A stretch of 64,000 bases of DNA from Pseudobdellovibrionaceae bacterium (GCA_019637875.1 JAHBUW010000014.1:44959-108958); one strand, 5' to 3'; shown: positions 49,969 through 59,736, counted from the first letter of the stretch. Made by a program: numbers and translations. The notes: generated from the sequence alone by a model not told the origin.

Positions 49969-51567
49969 TTATCTCGCCCGCGAGATCGACGTCGCGAACT
50001 CGATCTCGGGATTTTCTTTTTTCGCCCAGTTGAGGTCCCACTCCTGCTCCAGCAGGATCACGGGCTGGTCGATCATATCGCGGTAAATCGTGAAGTTCCC
50101 TTTGAGCTGGTCGACGGGCTTTCCGTCCAAACGCGGCCAGCGCGCCACCGTGAGCGCCAGACGGTGCAGCTTGCAATCGAGGTTGTATTCGTCCTGCATC
50201 CGGCGCACGAGCACCTCGAACTGCAGCTCCCCGATGGCGCCGATGACGGGATCTTGCGCGCCGATGAACGGATCGATGAAGAGCTGGATCGCGCCCTCCT
50301 CGGACAGGTGCGAGAGCGCCTCTTGCATTTTTTTGCGCTTCATCGCGTCCGGCACCGTCATGCGGGCGAACAGCTCGGGCGCGAATTTCGGGATATCCTC
50401 GAACTGGACCTTCGTTTCCGAGCCGACGGAATCGCCGATCGCGAAATTGCCCGTGTCGTTCACGCCGACGATGTCGCCGGCGAAGGCCTCATCGACCGTC
50501 TCCCGATCGGCCGCCACGAACTGGTTCGAATACGCGAGCCGCACTTCCTTATCCAGGCGCGAGTGCTTGATCTTCATGCCGCGCTCGAAACGCCCCGAGC
50601 AGATGCGCAAAAACGCGACGCGATCGCGATGGCGGCGATCCATATTCGCCTGGATCTTGAAAACGAAACCCGTGAAATTCGCATCGAGCACCGAGACATC
50701 CGTCCCGTCTTTCGTGCGCCGGGGTTGCGGCCCCGGAGCGTACTGACAGAAGAAATCCAGGAAGGTGTTCACGCCGAAGTTCTGCTTCGCCGAACCCCAC
50801 GTGAGAGGCGAAATCTCGCCGCGCAGAAAGGCCTCGTGATCGAACGGCGGCAAGACGCCCTCGATCAGGTCGAGCTCTTCCAGCGTCTGCGCGTAGACCT
50901 CGGGATGGACCTTGTCGCGCCAGACGGGATCGCGGAAGTCGTTTACCTTGATGATCTCGACCTCGTCCCCTTCGCGGCGCTGATCGTAAAGCATCACTTC
51001 TTTGCGGATGCGGTGATAGATGCCCGCGAAGCGCTGCCCGATGCCGATCGGCCAGGTCAACGGGTAGCAGGTCATCTTCAACGTGGTTTCGACCTCGTCC
51101 AGAAGTTCCAAAGGGGATTTCCCCTCGCGGTCGAGCTTGTTGATGAACGTGAAGATCGGGACATTCCGCAGGCGGCAGACGTCGTAAAGTTTTTTGGTCC
51201 GCTCCTCGACGCCCTTGGCGACGTCGATCAGCATGCACGCCGAGTCCACGGCCATCAAAACGCGGTAGGTATCCTCCGAGAAGTCTTTGTGACCGGGGGT
51301 ATCCAGCAGATTCACGCGCAACTTGGAATAGTCGAACGTCATCACCGAGGACGTGATCGAAATCCCCTTTTCGCGCTCCATTTCCATCCAGTCCGAAGTT
51401 ACCGCCTTGGTCCCGCGCTTGCCTTTGACCTCGCCGGCCTCGTGAATGACGCCGCCGTGGTACAGGAGCTTTTCGGTCAACGTGGTCTTTCCCGCATCGG
51501 GGTGGGAGATGATCGCAAAGGTGCGTCGGCGCAGGATTTCTTCGGCTACAGGGGGTGCAACGTTCAT
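49969..51567 (-). CDS. prfC: Peptide chain release factor 3
   Basis: 532 residues from ATG 51567. An upstream in-frame start would add 44 residues with no GTPase homology that overlap the divergent promoter region. RF3 is the GTPase that removes RF1/RF2 from the ribosome. Seen: P-loop HPDAGKTTLTEKLL, switch REKGISITSSVM, LLDTPGHKDF, and INKLDREGKSPLEL, then domains II and III (GRFERGMKIKHSRLDKEV, IGELQFEVLVRR). It is the first gene of the prfC-ffh-rpsP operon. Confidence 0.95.
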   Translation of the reverse strand: MNVAPPVAEEILRRRTFAIISHPDAGKTTLTEKLLYHGGVIHEAGEVKGKRGTKAVTSDWMEMEREKGISITSSVMTFDYSKLRVNLLDTPGHKDFSEDTYRVLMAVDSACMLIDVAKGVEERTKKLYDVCRLRNVPIFTFINKLDREGKSPLELLDEVETTLKMTCYPLTWPIGIGQRFAGIYHRIRKEVMLYDQRREGDEVEIIKVNDFRDPVWRDKVHPEVYAQTLEELDLIEGVLPPFDHEAFLRGEISPLTWGSAKQNFGVNTFLDFFCQYAPGPQPRRTKDGTDVSVLDANFTGFVFKIQANMDRRHRDRVAFLRICSGRFERGMKIKHSRLDKEVRLAYSNQFVAADRETVDEAFAGDIVGVNDTGNFAIGDSVGSETKVQFEDIPKFAPELFARMTVPDAMKRKKMQEALSHLSEEGAIQLFIDPFIGAQDPVIGAIGELQFEVLVRRMQDEYNLDCKLHRLALTVARWPRLDGKPVDQLKGNFTIYRDMIDQPVILLEQEWDLNWAKKENPEIEFATSISRAR

Positions 51568-51693
51568 GATCGGCGCAGAATGCAGGACCGGGCCTGAAAA
51601 GGCAACCTGTTGCCCGGTGTCATGTGGACAAGAAAGGCCCGCGGCGCTATGAGAAGGCTCAACCTTTTGGGCTTGAACCCCAAGCGAGGCTAA

Positions 51694-52653
51694 ATGCAAG
51701 ACGCCAAGAGCGACACCCGGACGATCTGGTCGATTTCGACCTTCTATTTTTTCACTCCCCTTGAAAACCTGCCCGATTGGGAAGCGCGCCTCGAAGCCGA
51801 AGCGGAACGACTTGGCGTCAAAGGTCTTTTCATTCTGGGCGCGGAAGGCCTGAATTCGACGTTCGGCGCGCCCTCGGCTGAGGCCTGCGCGGCTTTCAAA
51901 AACTGGGTGCGTGAAAGCTTCAATCAGCCGAACCTCTTCTTCAAAGATTCAGAAAGTCCCGTGCAGCCTTTCCCGCAAATCAAAATCAAAGTGCGTCCCG
52001 AAATCGTGACCGCCGGCCTGCCGGGCGTTCTTCCGCCGACGGGCAAGAATCGCCACCTCACGCCCGCGGAATGGGATCAGGTTTTGGAAAACGAAGACGT
52101 CGCCGTCATCGACACGAGGAACGACTACGAATACCGCATCGGTACCTTTAAGGGCGCCATCGACCCGCAAATCCCCCAGTTCACCGACTTCCCGAAATTT
52201 TTCGAAGCGCAGAACTACGCACCCGACAAAAAGATCCTGATCTTCTGCACGGGCGGCATCCGCTGCGAAAAAGGCATCCTGGAGCTGGAACGCCAAGGCT
52301 ACGCCAACGTCTATCAGCTCGAAGGCGGCATCTTGAATTATTTAAAAGAGCGCCCGCACCGCAACTTCAAAGGCGAATGTTTCGTCTTCGACAACCGCGT
52401 GGCGCTGACGCAAGATCTGAAAGAGTCGAGCGTCTACCAACTCTGCCCCCACTGCGGAGAGCCCGGCGAGCTGAAGATCCACTGCGTTCGCTGCGATACC
52501 GAAGCCCAGCTTTGTCCGAAGTGTCTTGAGAAACAGACGCCCGCGCACGCGACGTGTTCAAAGAACTGCGCGCACCACCATCGACTGAGCCCCCTCAAAA
52601 AGGGCCGCCGTCAGGTGCGTGACTGGGCGACGTTCAAAACCGTGAAAACTTAG
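51694..52653 (+). CDS. trhO: tRNA uridine(34) 5-hydroxylase, TrhO family
   Basis: 319 residues. An N-terminal ferredoxin-like acylphosphatase domain (FYFFTPLENLPDWEARLEAE), a rhodanese domain with VIDTRNDYEYRIGTFKGAID and the active Cys in IFCTGGIRCEKG, and a C-terminal zinc-like Cys set (CPHCGEPGE, CVRCDTEA, CPKCLEKQ). TrhO proteins (UPF0176, YceA) use O2 to hydroxylate U34 in tRNAs. It is divergent from prfC. Another stand-alone rhodanese role is possible but the N-terminal domain favours TrhO. Confidence 0.9.
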   Translation: MQDAKSDTRTIWSISTFYFFTPLENLPDWEARLEAEAERLGVKGLFILGAEGLNSTFGAPSAEACAAFKNWVRESFNQPNLFFKDSESPVQPFPQIKIKVRPEIVTAGLPGVLPPTGKNRHLTPAEWDQVLENEDVAVIDTRNDYEYRIGTFKGAIDPQIPQFTDFPKFFEAQNYAPDKKILIFCTGGIRCEKGILELERQGYANVYQLEGGILNYLKERPHRNFKGECFVFDNRVALTQDLKESSVYQLCPHCGEPGELKIHCVRCDTEAQLCPKCLEKQTPAHATCSKNCAHHHRLSPLKKGRRQVRDWATFKTVKT

Positions 52654-53201
52654 AAGACCCAAGCCAGGCCGATGCATTGGCCCATCGTGGTCCGCGCGTA
52701 CGACACGGTATTGAGCGTCGTCGCGTCGATCTCTTCGCCGAGAGTCGGCGAGTAATAGAACAGTTTCGCCGAAACGGCCGCGTTGTCGGCGAACCAGTAG
52801 TTCACGCCAATGTCGAAACGCAGACTGGTCCCGCGCAGCTCGACGGAATTCGTTCCGTCGCTGTACTTCACCGTCGATTTCAGATTGTAAGTCAGGCTCG
52901 AGGTGAAGAGTTTCCCCCGCCCGAAAAATCCACCGAACTTGATTCCCATATCCGTCCCGTTCCACGTGGTCGCGGTCCCGGGATTAAAGCTTGAGGTATA
53001 GCCACCGAAGGCGAAAGAAACGTACAAATCGCGTTTCCCGATCGGGATCCCCACCGCCAGGTCGTAGGCCATCAGCGAATTCGTGGTCGTCGTCGCCGTC
53101 TTCACGCTGTCGTTCGCGTAAGCGACGTTCAAGTCAAGAATGCCCGCCCGCGCGAACTGCGCCCCCAAGGAAACCAAAATGACGAGAAAAATTTGCGCCA
53201 T
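52650..53201 (-). CDS. Putative outer-membrane beta-barrel protein
   Basis: 183 residues: signal peptide (MAQIFLVILVSLGAQFARA), then alternating strands with aromatic girdles (LYVSFAFGGYTSSF, MGIKFGGFFGRGKLFTSSLTY, LRFDIGVNYWF, VSAKLFYYSP), ending in LAWVF, whose terminal Phe is a typical outer-membrane barrel signal. About eight strands are expected. Function unknown. It overlaps trhO by 4 bp, converging. Confidence 0.72.
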   Translation of the reverse strand: MAQIFLVILVSLGAQFARAGILDLNVAYANDSVKTATTTTNSLMAYDLAVGIPIGKRDLYVSFAFGGYTSSFNPGTATTWNGTDMGIKFGGFFGRGKLFTSSLTYNLKSTVKYSDGTNSVELRGTSLRFDIGVNYWFADNAAVSAKLFYYSPTLGEEIDATTLNTVSYARTTMGQCIGLAWVF

Positions 53202-53251
53202 ACCCCATTTTGACGATGGAGCCGCGGCGCTGAAAAGTCCTATTCCGTGTT

Positions 53252-55093
53252 TTAGTCGTCGAGGCCGGACGCTTCGGTTTCATTCGAAGGCGCGCGCTGG
53301 ACGTAAGGCAGGACCGGAGTCGGACCTTCCGCCGGGCCGCCCAGGGAGTCTTTGAGTCCCGCAAGCTCGCTCAGCGCGTCCGGCTTGATGAGCGGATCGT
53401 TGAAGAAGCGAAGATCCGCCTGAATGCGATTACGGCGCGGTTCATCCAGTGCGGTGAGCGGCTGACCAAAGTACAGATAGGCCAGATCCTCTTCGGGCGT
53501 CGACGCTTGCAGCGTGCTCGCCATGCGGAACCAACCCCCTTTCGTCATCAGCATCGGATTGACCGCGACCTGGCTCGTGTAAGCGCCGCGCTGGTGTTCG
53601 AAGATCAAGCCTCGAGCCATCACGGTTAACAACGTCTGGCCTTGGCTCACGCGGTAAGGGATGTGCTGCAGATTCATTTGTCCCGTCACGGGCGTCGTCA
53701 GCAACATGGTTTTGATGTCCCCACGTCCCTCGAACCGCAGACTCAACCGATGAATCGGCCAGTAGCCCCGCAGATAGTGCCCCGGCGACCAATCGCTCAC
53801 GCTCACTTGAGTTCCCAGCGCCTGACGACGCACTTTCAACTTCTGGCGGAAGCCCGCGGCTTCAAGATTCACGTCCGGCCAAGTGCCGTTGATTTCAAAA
53901 TTCAGATCCAGATCGGCACGCAAGGCTTCGGGAAACAGCCCTTGGCGAAGCACCACCTGCACGGGCCCGTCCGTCTTGAAAACCCCGTCATCCCACGCGA
54001 ACCCCGCAAGCCCCAACGAAAGGTCTTTGCTGTCGACGTAGACCCGTTCGAGCGCGAAACGTTTTCCCTGCATCGAGAGCCCCGACAAAAAGAAACGTTT
54101 CAGATCAATCAAACGCCCCGCCAAATCGAGCTTGACGTTATTCAAGTCGACCTCGTCGACGCGAAGGCGCGGCACCGTGATGCGCTCCCGGGCTCGACGC
54201 GGCCGTTTTTCGGGAACGACCTCGTCCGCCGTGATCGTCGCTTCTTCCGTAATTCCGCTTTCATCCCGCTGAAACACCAGGTTGGCCCGCGCGATAGAGA
54301 TCTTGCGGATATGATAGTCGTCATCCGACATCGCGCGGAAGCTCGCCTCGACATCGATGAAAAGATCTTCGAGCTCGATTTTTTCGCCGCTCTCTTCCCA
54401 GTCGATGCGTTTGATCATGAAGCCGTTTGTGAGGTTTCCGGAGATCCCTTTCATCCGGACTCCCTTGGCGTAATAACCCTGCTGCAAACGTTCGAGCGGC
54501 CATGCGGTATGGAACAAGCGGTAATAAAATCCGCCCCCCAAAAGCAGAGCCAGTCCCGCCAATATCCCGAATCCGCGCGCGAGCTGCATACCAAGGGCGA
54601 CCTCGGGCACGGGCTTCAACGAGACCACTTTCGTTTTACCGAAATAGTCGTGCATCGCGCGACGGTCTTCCGTAAAAAGCGCCGGCAGATAACCCAGCCC
54701 CAACGTCAAACCGCAGAGGCTACGGCCAAGAATATCCCGCAAGAAAAGTCGCCCGACAGAGAGCGCCTCGCCGGGTTCGGTCGAGACGATCCGCAGACCC
54801 ATCAAGTGTTTACCCAAAGTCCGTTGATACTTCTGATGTCCGTAGATGAAATACGAGATCAAGATCAGCAGATTGGCCGTGGTTTTGAAGCCCGAATCGC
54901 CCAAAACCGCATCCAGGATCCGCGTGAAGATTCCCAAGATCAAAATATCGATGGTCCAAGCGATCACACGCTGTTCAAACGACGCCGCCGAGAACTCGGA
55001 ATAGTCTTTCGCGCGTTCCGCATCGCTCATAAAGCCTTGATAAGCATTCCCCGAAGGGTTCATGGGCAAGCCCGGAGGACGTTTATCCTGCAT
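53252..55093 (-). CDS. RDD-domain plus AsmA-like fusion protein
   Basis: 613 residues from ATG 55093, which overlaps the rhomboid stop by 11 bp. The N-terminus carries an RDD domain with about four membrane helices (SFEQRVIAWTIDILILGIF, RTLGKHLMGLRIVS). A further helix near residue 185 (GILAGLALLLGGGFYYRLF) is followed by some 400 residues of long beta-sheet type repeats similar to AsmA/DUF748 (GVRMKGISGNLTNGFMIKRI, LNNVKLDLAGRLIDL, GRGDIKTMLLTTPVTG). AsmA-like proteins are thought to carry or regulate phospholipid transfer across the envelope. This fusion with RDD is unusual, so its role is open. Confidence 0.7.
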   Translation of the reverse strand: MQDKRPPGLPMNPSGNAYQGFMSDAERAKDYSEFSAASFEQRVIAWTIDILILGIFTRILDAVLGDSGFKTTANLLILISYFIYGHQKYQRTLGKHLMGLRIVSTEPGEALSVGRLFLRDILGRSLCGLTLGLGYLPALFTEDRRAMHDYFGKTKVVSLKPVPEVALGMQLARGFGILAGLALLLGGGFYYRLFHTAWPLERLQQGYYAKGVRMKGISGNLTNGFMIKRIDWEESGEKIELEDLFIDVEASFRAMSDDDYHIRKISIARANLVFQRDESGITEEATITADEVVPEKRPRRARERITVPRLRVDEVDLNNVKLDLAGRLIDLKRFFLSGLSMQGKRFALERVYVDSKDLSLGLAGFAWDDGVFKTDGPVQVVLRQGLFPEALRADLDLNFEINGTWPDVNLEAAGFRQKLKVRRQALGTQVSVSDWSPGHYLRGYWPIHRLSLRFEGRGDIKTMLLTTPVTGQMNLQHIPYRVSQGQTLLTVMARGLIFEHQRGAYTSQVAVNPMLMTKGGWFRMASTLQASTPEEDLAYLYFGQPLTALDEPRRNRIQADLRFFNDPLIKPDALSELAGLKDSLGGPAEGPTPVLPYVQRAPSNETEASGLDD

Positions 55094-56630
55094 AAGAGTC
55101 CTTCCGGATCGCGAGCCAAAGTCCCATTTTCTCGAGGAACTGCGCGAGCCCTTCGTTCCGGAGGGCCGAGTTTTGAATCGACTCGATGAAGTCCGGCTCC
55201 TGCAGAACCGACTCGGAGAGTTTGCGTAAACGCTCTTCAAGTTCGGGGAAACCCCGCTCTTCCATGCCCCACAGCACGTGCACCAGTAAAATCCATTCCG
55301 CGCGCCGCTCGTCCGTTTCCACGAACTTCGCCATGGATTTACGAAGCATCCCCGGGTCGATCTTCAGTCCATCGCCCTTCAGCCAATCAAGGGGAACCTT
55401 ATCCACGAACTCTTTGTGCTGCAGATTGCGCTCGAGGATTTCGGGCCACTCGTGTTTCAGGAACTCGGCCATCCCTTGATCCTTCGGATTCTCTTTCATG
55501 AGCATCGCGCCCGACACCAGAAGACCCGTCGCCGCTTGCGGGCTTGAGGGATTCATCCTCATCCAGTCCTTATAGGTCTGGAACAAACGAAGCGGCTTGA
55601 GCGTACGCTGCGCTTTGATCTGGATGATCGCCTCGTAGGGATAGATGATCCCCGGCGCCAACGGATAAAACTTTTGGTAAGCGGCCGCGCACAGAAAGCC
55701 CACGAAGAGGCCCACCAGATGCGCCGAATGCGCGACGTTCGAACCGTCGATCGAGGCGACGCCGAGCACTTCCTCCGCGACGATCCACGCCGCGAAATAC
55801 AGAAGGACCGGGATCATCACCACGCGATTGGAAACGAAGAAAAATGAAACCCAAAGTCGCATGCGTTGTTTGAAGAAGAGCGCCACGAACGCTCCCGCGA
55901 TCCCGAAGACATTGGCCGAGGCGCCCAGGATGTACAACCCCTGCGACGGGAAAAGCGCGTGGCTCATGATCCCCGCGGTGCCGCTCAAAAGATAAACTCC
56001 GACGAAGGTGCCGAGCCCCAAACGCTGCTCGACCGGCAGCGCGAGCAACAGCAAAAACACCATGTTCCCGATCAAATGCATCCAATCCGCGTGCAGAAAC
56101 TGCGCGCGCATCAGCGCGATCGGATCGAAATTCTTGCTCGAAAAAAGCTTATGTTTCTTGAGCAGATCGCGGGTCGCATTCTCCGATGCGATCAGCGAGG
56201 CTTTCAGCTTTTCGAAAGCGGGACCGGGCTCGTTCATGCGCAAGATATCGCGTTCTTTCGTCCACGGTTTCACGAGGGTTTCGAGCTGATCGAGTTGCGT
56301 TCCGGTCAGCGGCTTCTCGCGCGGTCCCGTCGTGCGGTTCTCGAGGAGACGCCGCACGTAACCGGCGTCACTGAGTTGCTCGGGCTGAATCTCTTTATTG
56401 AAAATCTGGCAGCCGTACTTGTCGACGTACTTCGGGCACTCGCCGACGAGGTAAGCCTTCAGCTCCACCTGGTAAGCCCGACGCTCGGGAAGCTCCATGT
56501 AGGCTTCGAGGAAGTTCGTCGACACGCGCATGTTCATGACGGAATAGAAGAAGACCAACACGACGATGGTCAGTGTGGCCAAGGGAAAATCCCTGGTTTT
56601 GGCTTCTACCCCAAGAGGAACGACGAACAT
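55083..56630 (-). CDS. Rhomboid-family intramembrane serine protease with long extensions
   Basis: 515 residues from ATG 56630; a TTG 18 bp upstream is less likely. Rhomboids cleave membrane helices. Seen: the membrane-embedded core with HADWMHLIGNM (His 180 and 185, Asn 189), catalytic Ser in LYILGASANVFGIAGAF (Ser about 238; the usual Gly after it is Ala-Asn here) and a His in VAHSAHLVGL (301-304). About 140 residues between helix 1 and the core and 190 after it form soluble domains, more than a minimal rhomboid. Its operon partner is the RDD-AsmA-like protein, a candidate substrate or cofactor. Confidence 0.85.
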   Translation of the reverse strand: MFVVPLGVEAKTRDFPLATLTIVVLVFFYSVMNMRVSTNFLEAYMELPERRAYQVELKAYLVGECPKYVDKYGCQIFNKEIQPEQLSDAGYVRRLLENRTTGPREKPLTGTQLDQLETLVKPWTKERDILRMNEPGPAFEKLKASLIASENATRDLLKKHKLFSSKNFDPIALMRAQFLHADWMHLIGNMVFLLLLALPVEQRLGLGTFVGVYLLSGTAGIMSHALFPSQGLYILGASANVFGIAGAFVALFFKQRMRLWVSFFFVSNRVVMIPVLLYFAAWIVAEEVLGVASIDGSNVAHSAHLVGLFVGFLCAAAYQKFYPLAPGIIYPYEAIIQIKAQRTLKPLRLFQTYKDWMRMNPSSPQAATGLLVSGAMLMKENPKDQGMAEFLKHEWPEILERNLQHKEFVDKVPLDWLKGDGLKIDPGMLRKSMAKFVETDERRAEWILLVHVLWGMEERGFPELEERLRKLSESVLQEPDFIESIQNSALRNEGLAQFLEKMGLWLAIRKDSYAG

Positions 56631-56683
56631 GCCTAGCTTTTCGGCCAATGCTCGACTTCAGTTGAGGCTTCACCCGACTTACA

Positions 56684-57295
56684 TCAAGAGATTTGTGTCT
56701 CGTTTCGAGACGAGCCGCCGAGTTTCGCGAACTCCACCGCGAAGCTTTCGAAATCTCCGGCGATCCGGGCGCGCGCTTCGGTCTTCGGCCATAACGGAAT
56801 TCGTTTTCCCAACCAATTCGCAAGCGTCGCTTGGCGAAAGTAGGCTTCATGGTCCCACTCAATCTCGCCGAATTCGATCAACTCATCGACGATTCCGGGT
56901 AACCCCGCCATCAAGGCCAAGCGCGCCGCCACCTCGTATTCGGCGATATTGCCGCGCTCGAGTTGGCCCGCCCCGTACATCGGAATCAGAAATCCGCCCA
57001 CCCGGCAGAACGCCGAAATGAAATGGCCGATCATACGCATCTTGAGTTCCCGCGCGGGCCGCGGGGCCGCGCCCAAAGCCTCAAGCATCTCGCCCAAACG
57101 CGCGCGGTGGTGCAGCTCTTCCGCCCGAATGCGCAGGATCTCTTGCCGCCAGGGTTCACGCACCGAGGCCGCGTGGCCACCGTAGGCGAGCGCCGCCGCC
57201 ATCTCGCCCGCGTGCGCGTCCTGCAACAGCCGGATCAAACGCGTGCGCGCTTCGAGGGGCTTCAGATGCGGAGTCGGGAGTCGCTGTTCAGCCAT
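56684..57295 (-). CDS. Ferritin-like diiron protein
   Basis: 203 residues from ATG 57295 with an AGGAGA site. Four-helix features: AHAGEMAAALAYGGHA, IRAEELHHRARLGEML with Glu-x-x-His, ERGNIAEYEVAARLALMAG, and EFGEIEWDHEAYFRQ with Glu-x-x-x-x-His. These provide the two carboxylate/His sets of the ferritin-like/COQ7 diiron fold. The hydrophobic loop FISAFCRVGGFLIPMYG may touch membranes, as in COQ7. Demethoxyquinone hydroxylase or peroxide-reducing functions are both open. Gene order with msrB, 24 bp away on the same strand, suggests oxidative stress or redox work. Confidence 0.75.
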   Translation of the reverse strand: MAEQRLPTPHLKPLEARTRLIRLLQDAHAGEMAAALAYGGHAASVREPWRQEILRIRAEELHHRARLGEMLEALGAAPRPARELKMRMIGHFISAFCRVGGFLIPMYGAGQLERGNIAEYEVAARLALMAGLPGIVDELIEFGEIEWDHEAYFRQATLANWLGKRIPLWPKTEARARIAGDFESFAVEFAKLGGSSRNETQIS

Positions 57296-57319
57296 GGCAC
57301 TTCTCCTGCAAACCAAGAT

Positions 57320-57844
57320 CTACCGAAAGAGCGCGAGGTACTCGCCGTAGCCTTCCGCTTCCAATCGGTCTTTCGGGATGAACTTCAGCGCCGCCGAATT
57401 GATGCAATAACGCAAGCCCTCGGGTCCCGGACCATCCGGAAAGACGTGCCCCAAATGCGAGTCCCCCGCGCGGCTACGCACCTCGGTACGCATCGCGCGC
57501 AGCTTGAAGTCGTTTTTCTCGTTGAGCTGAGTGCCCGCGAGCGGTTTCGTGAAGCTGGGCCAGCCGCAACCCGAATCGTATTTTTCTTTCGAGCTGAAAA
57601 GCGGTTCGCCCGTCACGATGTCGACGTAGAGCCCCTCTTCTTTGTGGTTCCAAAACTCATTGCGAAAGGGCGGCTCCGTCTCTTCATGTTGGGTGACGGA
57701 GTATTGGAGCGGTGAAAGCTTCTGCTTCAGTTCCGCGTCCGTGGGCTTGACCCATTGAGCCTTTTTGTCGGCTTGATCTATTTTATTCGCGTGATCTTTT
57801 TCATTAGCGTGACCGCTGTCTTTACTCATGCCCGGACTTTCCAT
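57320..57844 (-). CDS. msrB: Methionine-R-sulfoxide reductase B
   Basis: 174 residues. It reduces methionine-R-sulfoxide in proteins. Seen: [49 protein letters not shown], and [11 protein letters not shown] with the catalytic Cys. The extra CxxC zinc pairs are absent, as in the zinc-free class. The first 30 residues are a Lys/Asp/Asn/Gln-rich tail of low complexity. ATG 57844 or the in-frame ATG 57829 is possible. It precedes the ferritin-like gene. Confidence 0.94.
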   Translation of the reverse strand: MESPGMSKDSGHANEKDHANKIDQADKKAQWVKPTDAELKQKLSPLQYSVTQHEETEPPFRNEFWNHKEEGLYVDIVTGEPLFSSKEKYDSGCGWPSFTKPLAGTQLNEKNDFKLRAMRTEVRSRAGDSHLGHVFPDGPGPEGLRYCINSAALKFIPKDRLEAEGYGEYLALFR

Positions 57845-57979
57845 GATTTTGACGCCCTTGTCGACTCTGACAACAGGTGTATGGGGCGCGGCATTCCCGT
57901 CCCCGCCATTTCGAGCTGACCCGGCCCCGCGCTTGCTTTCCTTTCAACTCAGGCTGGGTTTGGGAAGGGACTATCGGGC

Positions 57980-58987
57980 ATGAAAAAATGGGGAATCCGC
58001 GGCGGCATGATCGTCGTCGCCGCCTTTTTTGCGACATCTTCACCACACGAGGCGGACGCCTTCAGTACCGCATCCTCCGCACAACGAAAAACACGCCGCA
58101 TGGACGTCGAATTTCGCCCGCAAAACGAAATGCCCACGCGACCCGTAGCCGCGCCCGCGAAACCCGTTCTGCCGGCACGAGTGCGCGAATCGAAATTCCC
58201 GACTTACCTCAAAGCCTTCAACGACACGCATACGCCGGGGCAACTTTACCACCGCTTGAGTTCCGTCACTTCCCCGGAATGGAAAACTTGGTACGCCTCG
58301 ACGCACCGGCAGGTTCCGCTTCACCGCACGAGCGTCGAGTTTTTAGAACGCGACAGCTTTCTGGTGCGCACGCCGGGAACGATGTCACTCTTGAACACGA
58401 CCCGGATGGAGGAAGGCGTTTTAATGATCAGCCGACGTCCGTTTCCATTCACGCTGCAAGAAAGCCTCGACACGATCGCCGGCCGCCTGGGCCGCGTCGA
58501 CGTCCGCAACCGCTACGAAAGCCGACTGCCGATCTTTCGCATTTTCGAAATCCTCTACCGCTCAACCGTGAGCTGGGCCGGACAGGTCGGCGTCAGTTGG
58601 TCCGGAGCGGCCGGCCTTAACGGCGCCGAGGGTTCGGGCTCGAGCGAGTCCAGCGTGCGCATCGCGCCCCTCCTTGCCCTCATCGATATCGAGCGCTCGC
58701 GCGCGCGCTGTTTGGATATTCTGGAGGACGTCCCCGGACGGGGCCCCGCCAGCCTGATCACCACGGACTGTCGCCGCGCGATCGCGGAACAGCGCGGGCG
58801 GACGGAACCGGATACGGTTTCTCGCCCCTCGCGCCGCCTGATCGTCGAAACCGCGACGGGCCCGTCACCGATCACCGAATCCGGCGCGAGGGCGCCGGCG
58901 TCGATGGCGACATCCACGACCTCGCGCGCGCCCGCCTCCGCGCTCAGCGCACCGAGCGTCGTCGCCGAAGGCGTGGGCCGCGACTAA
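57980..58987 (+). CDS. Secreted protein of unknown function
   Basis: 335 residues with an N-terminal signal peptide (MKKWGIRGGMIVVAAFFATSSPHEADA). The mature part begins with a low-complexity Pro/Ala region, then a folded region around residues 65-200 (TYLKAFNDTHTPGQLYHRLSS, WKTWYASTHRQVPLHRTSVEF, FPFTLQESLDTIAGRLG). It ends in a Thr/Ala/Pro/Ser-rich, disordered-looking tail from about residue 250. Two Cys (RARCLDILE, TTDCRRAI) may pair. No domain recognised. Confidence 0.6.
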   Translation: MKKWGIRGGMIVVAAFFATSSPHEADAFSTASSAQRKTRRMDVEFRPQNEMPTRPVAAPAKPVLPARVRESKFPTYLKAFNDTHTPGQLYHRLSSVTSPEWKTWYASTHRQVPLHRTSVEFLERDSFLVRTPGTMSLLNTTRMEEGVLMISRRPFPFTLQESLDTIAGRLGRVDVRNRYESRLPIFRIFEILYRSTVSWAGQVGVSWSGAAGLNGAEGSGSSESSVRIAPLLALIDIERSRARCLDILEDVPGRGPASLITTDCRRAIAEQRGRTEPDTVSRPSRRLIVETATGPSPITESGARAPASMATSTTSRAPASALSAPSVVAEGVGRD

Positions 58988-58995
58988 CGAAAACC

Positions 58996-59736
58996 TCAAT
59001 CGGCGTAGATTTTGACGATCCCTTGAAACGGATCTTCGAGTTCGGGTACGTCGCGAAACACGCCGACGGTCAAAGGCCGCGACGGATTCAACCAACAACG
59101 GGTCTCGAGATTCACTTCACGCAAACTCACCGTGGGCTCCGAGCCCGCGAAGGTGTGTCCGTGAATGAGCGTCGGGCCGCGGTAGTCGACCGGCATGCGG
59201 CGCGACCACAGAAATTGATCGGGATCCATACTTTCCAGCGCTTTAGATTTCAACGAACGCTCCACGCCGGCATGCACGAAGAGCAGATTGCCCTTTTCGG
59301 AGAGATGATAACGTTTGCGCAGAATACGTTCGAAAAAGCGGATGTGCTCGCGCGGGACTTCATTTTTTTCCATCCACTCGGCCATCAGAGTCGCTTCCGG
59401 CACGGGAACTTCAGCGAGTTTACCGGATTTGATTTTGAGCTGATTCTCGAGATACCACTCCAAGCACATCCACTCGTGGTTTCCCGGCAAGATCACGTAG
59501 TCGGGTCGACGCGCTTCGAGTTCAATCAACTGATTAACCAGACTCCAGGACGGCAGCCGGTCGATGTAGTCACCAAGGAACACCACGTGACCCGAAGCCT
59601 TCGCCAGGATGCGGACGCACTTCTCGAACAGATCGACACGACCGTGCAGATCCGGAATGGCGAAATACAAGGAATCGGGCGCACCCAACTCCTCGACCGC
59701 CTGCTCGAAATCCGTGAATTCTTTGAGATTCCCCAC
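58996..59736 (-). CDS. PPP-type metallophosphoesterase
   Basis: 246 residues with the three dimetal phosphatase motifs: AIPDLHGRVD (motif I), VFLGDYIDRLPSW (II) and YVILPGNHEWM (III), with LLFVHAGVE and TLIHGHTF supplying the later His ligands. This fits Ser/Thr protein phosphatase or ApaH-like enzymes of the PPP superfamily. It could dephosphorylate proteins or cleave dinucleoside polyphosphates. It is single and convergent with the unknown secreted protein gene. Confidence 0.88.
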   Translation of the reverse strand: MGNLKEFTDFEQAVEELGAPDSLYFAIPDLHGRVDLFEKCVRILAKASGHVVFLGDYIDRLPSWSLVNQLIELEARRPDYVILPGNHEWMCLEWYLENQLKIKSGKLAEVPVPEATLMAEWMEKNEVPREHIRFFERILRKRYHLSEKGNLLFVHAGVERSLKSKALESMDPDQFLWSRRMPVDYRGPTLIHGHTFAGSEPTVSLREVNLETRCWLNPSRPLTVGVFRDVPELEDPFQGIVKIYAD

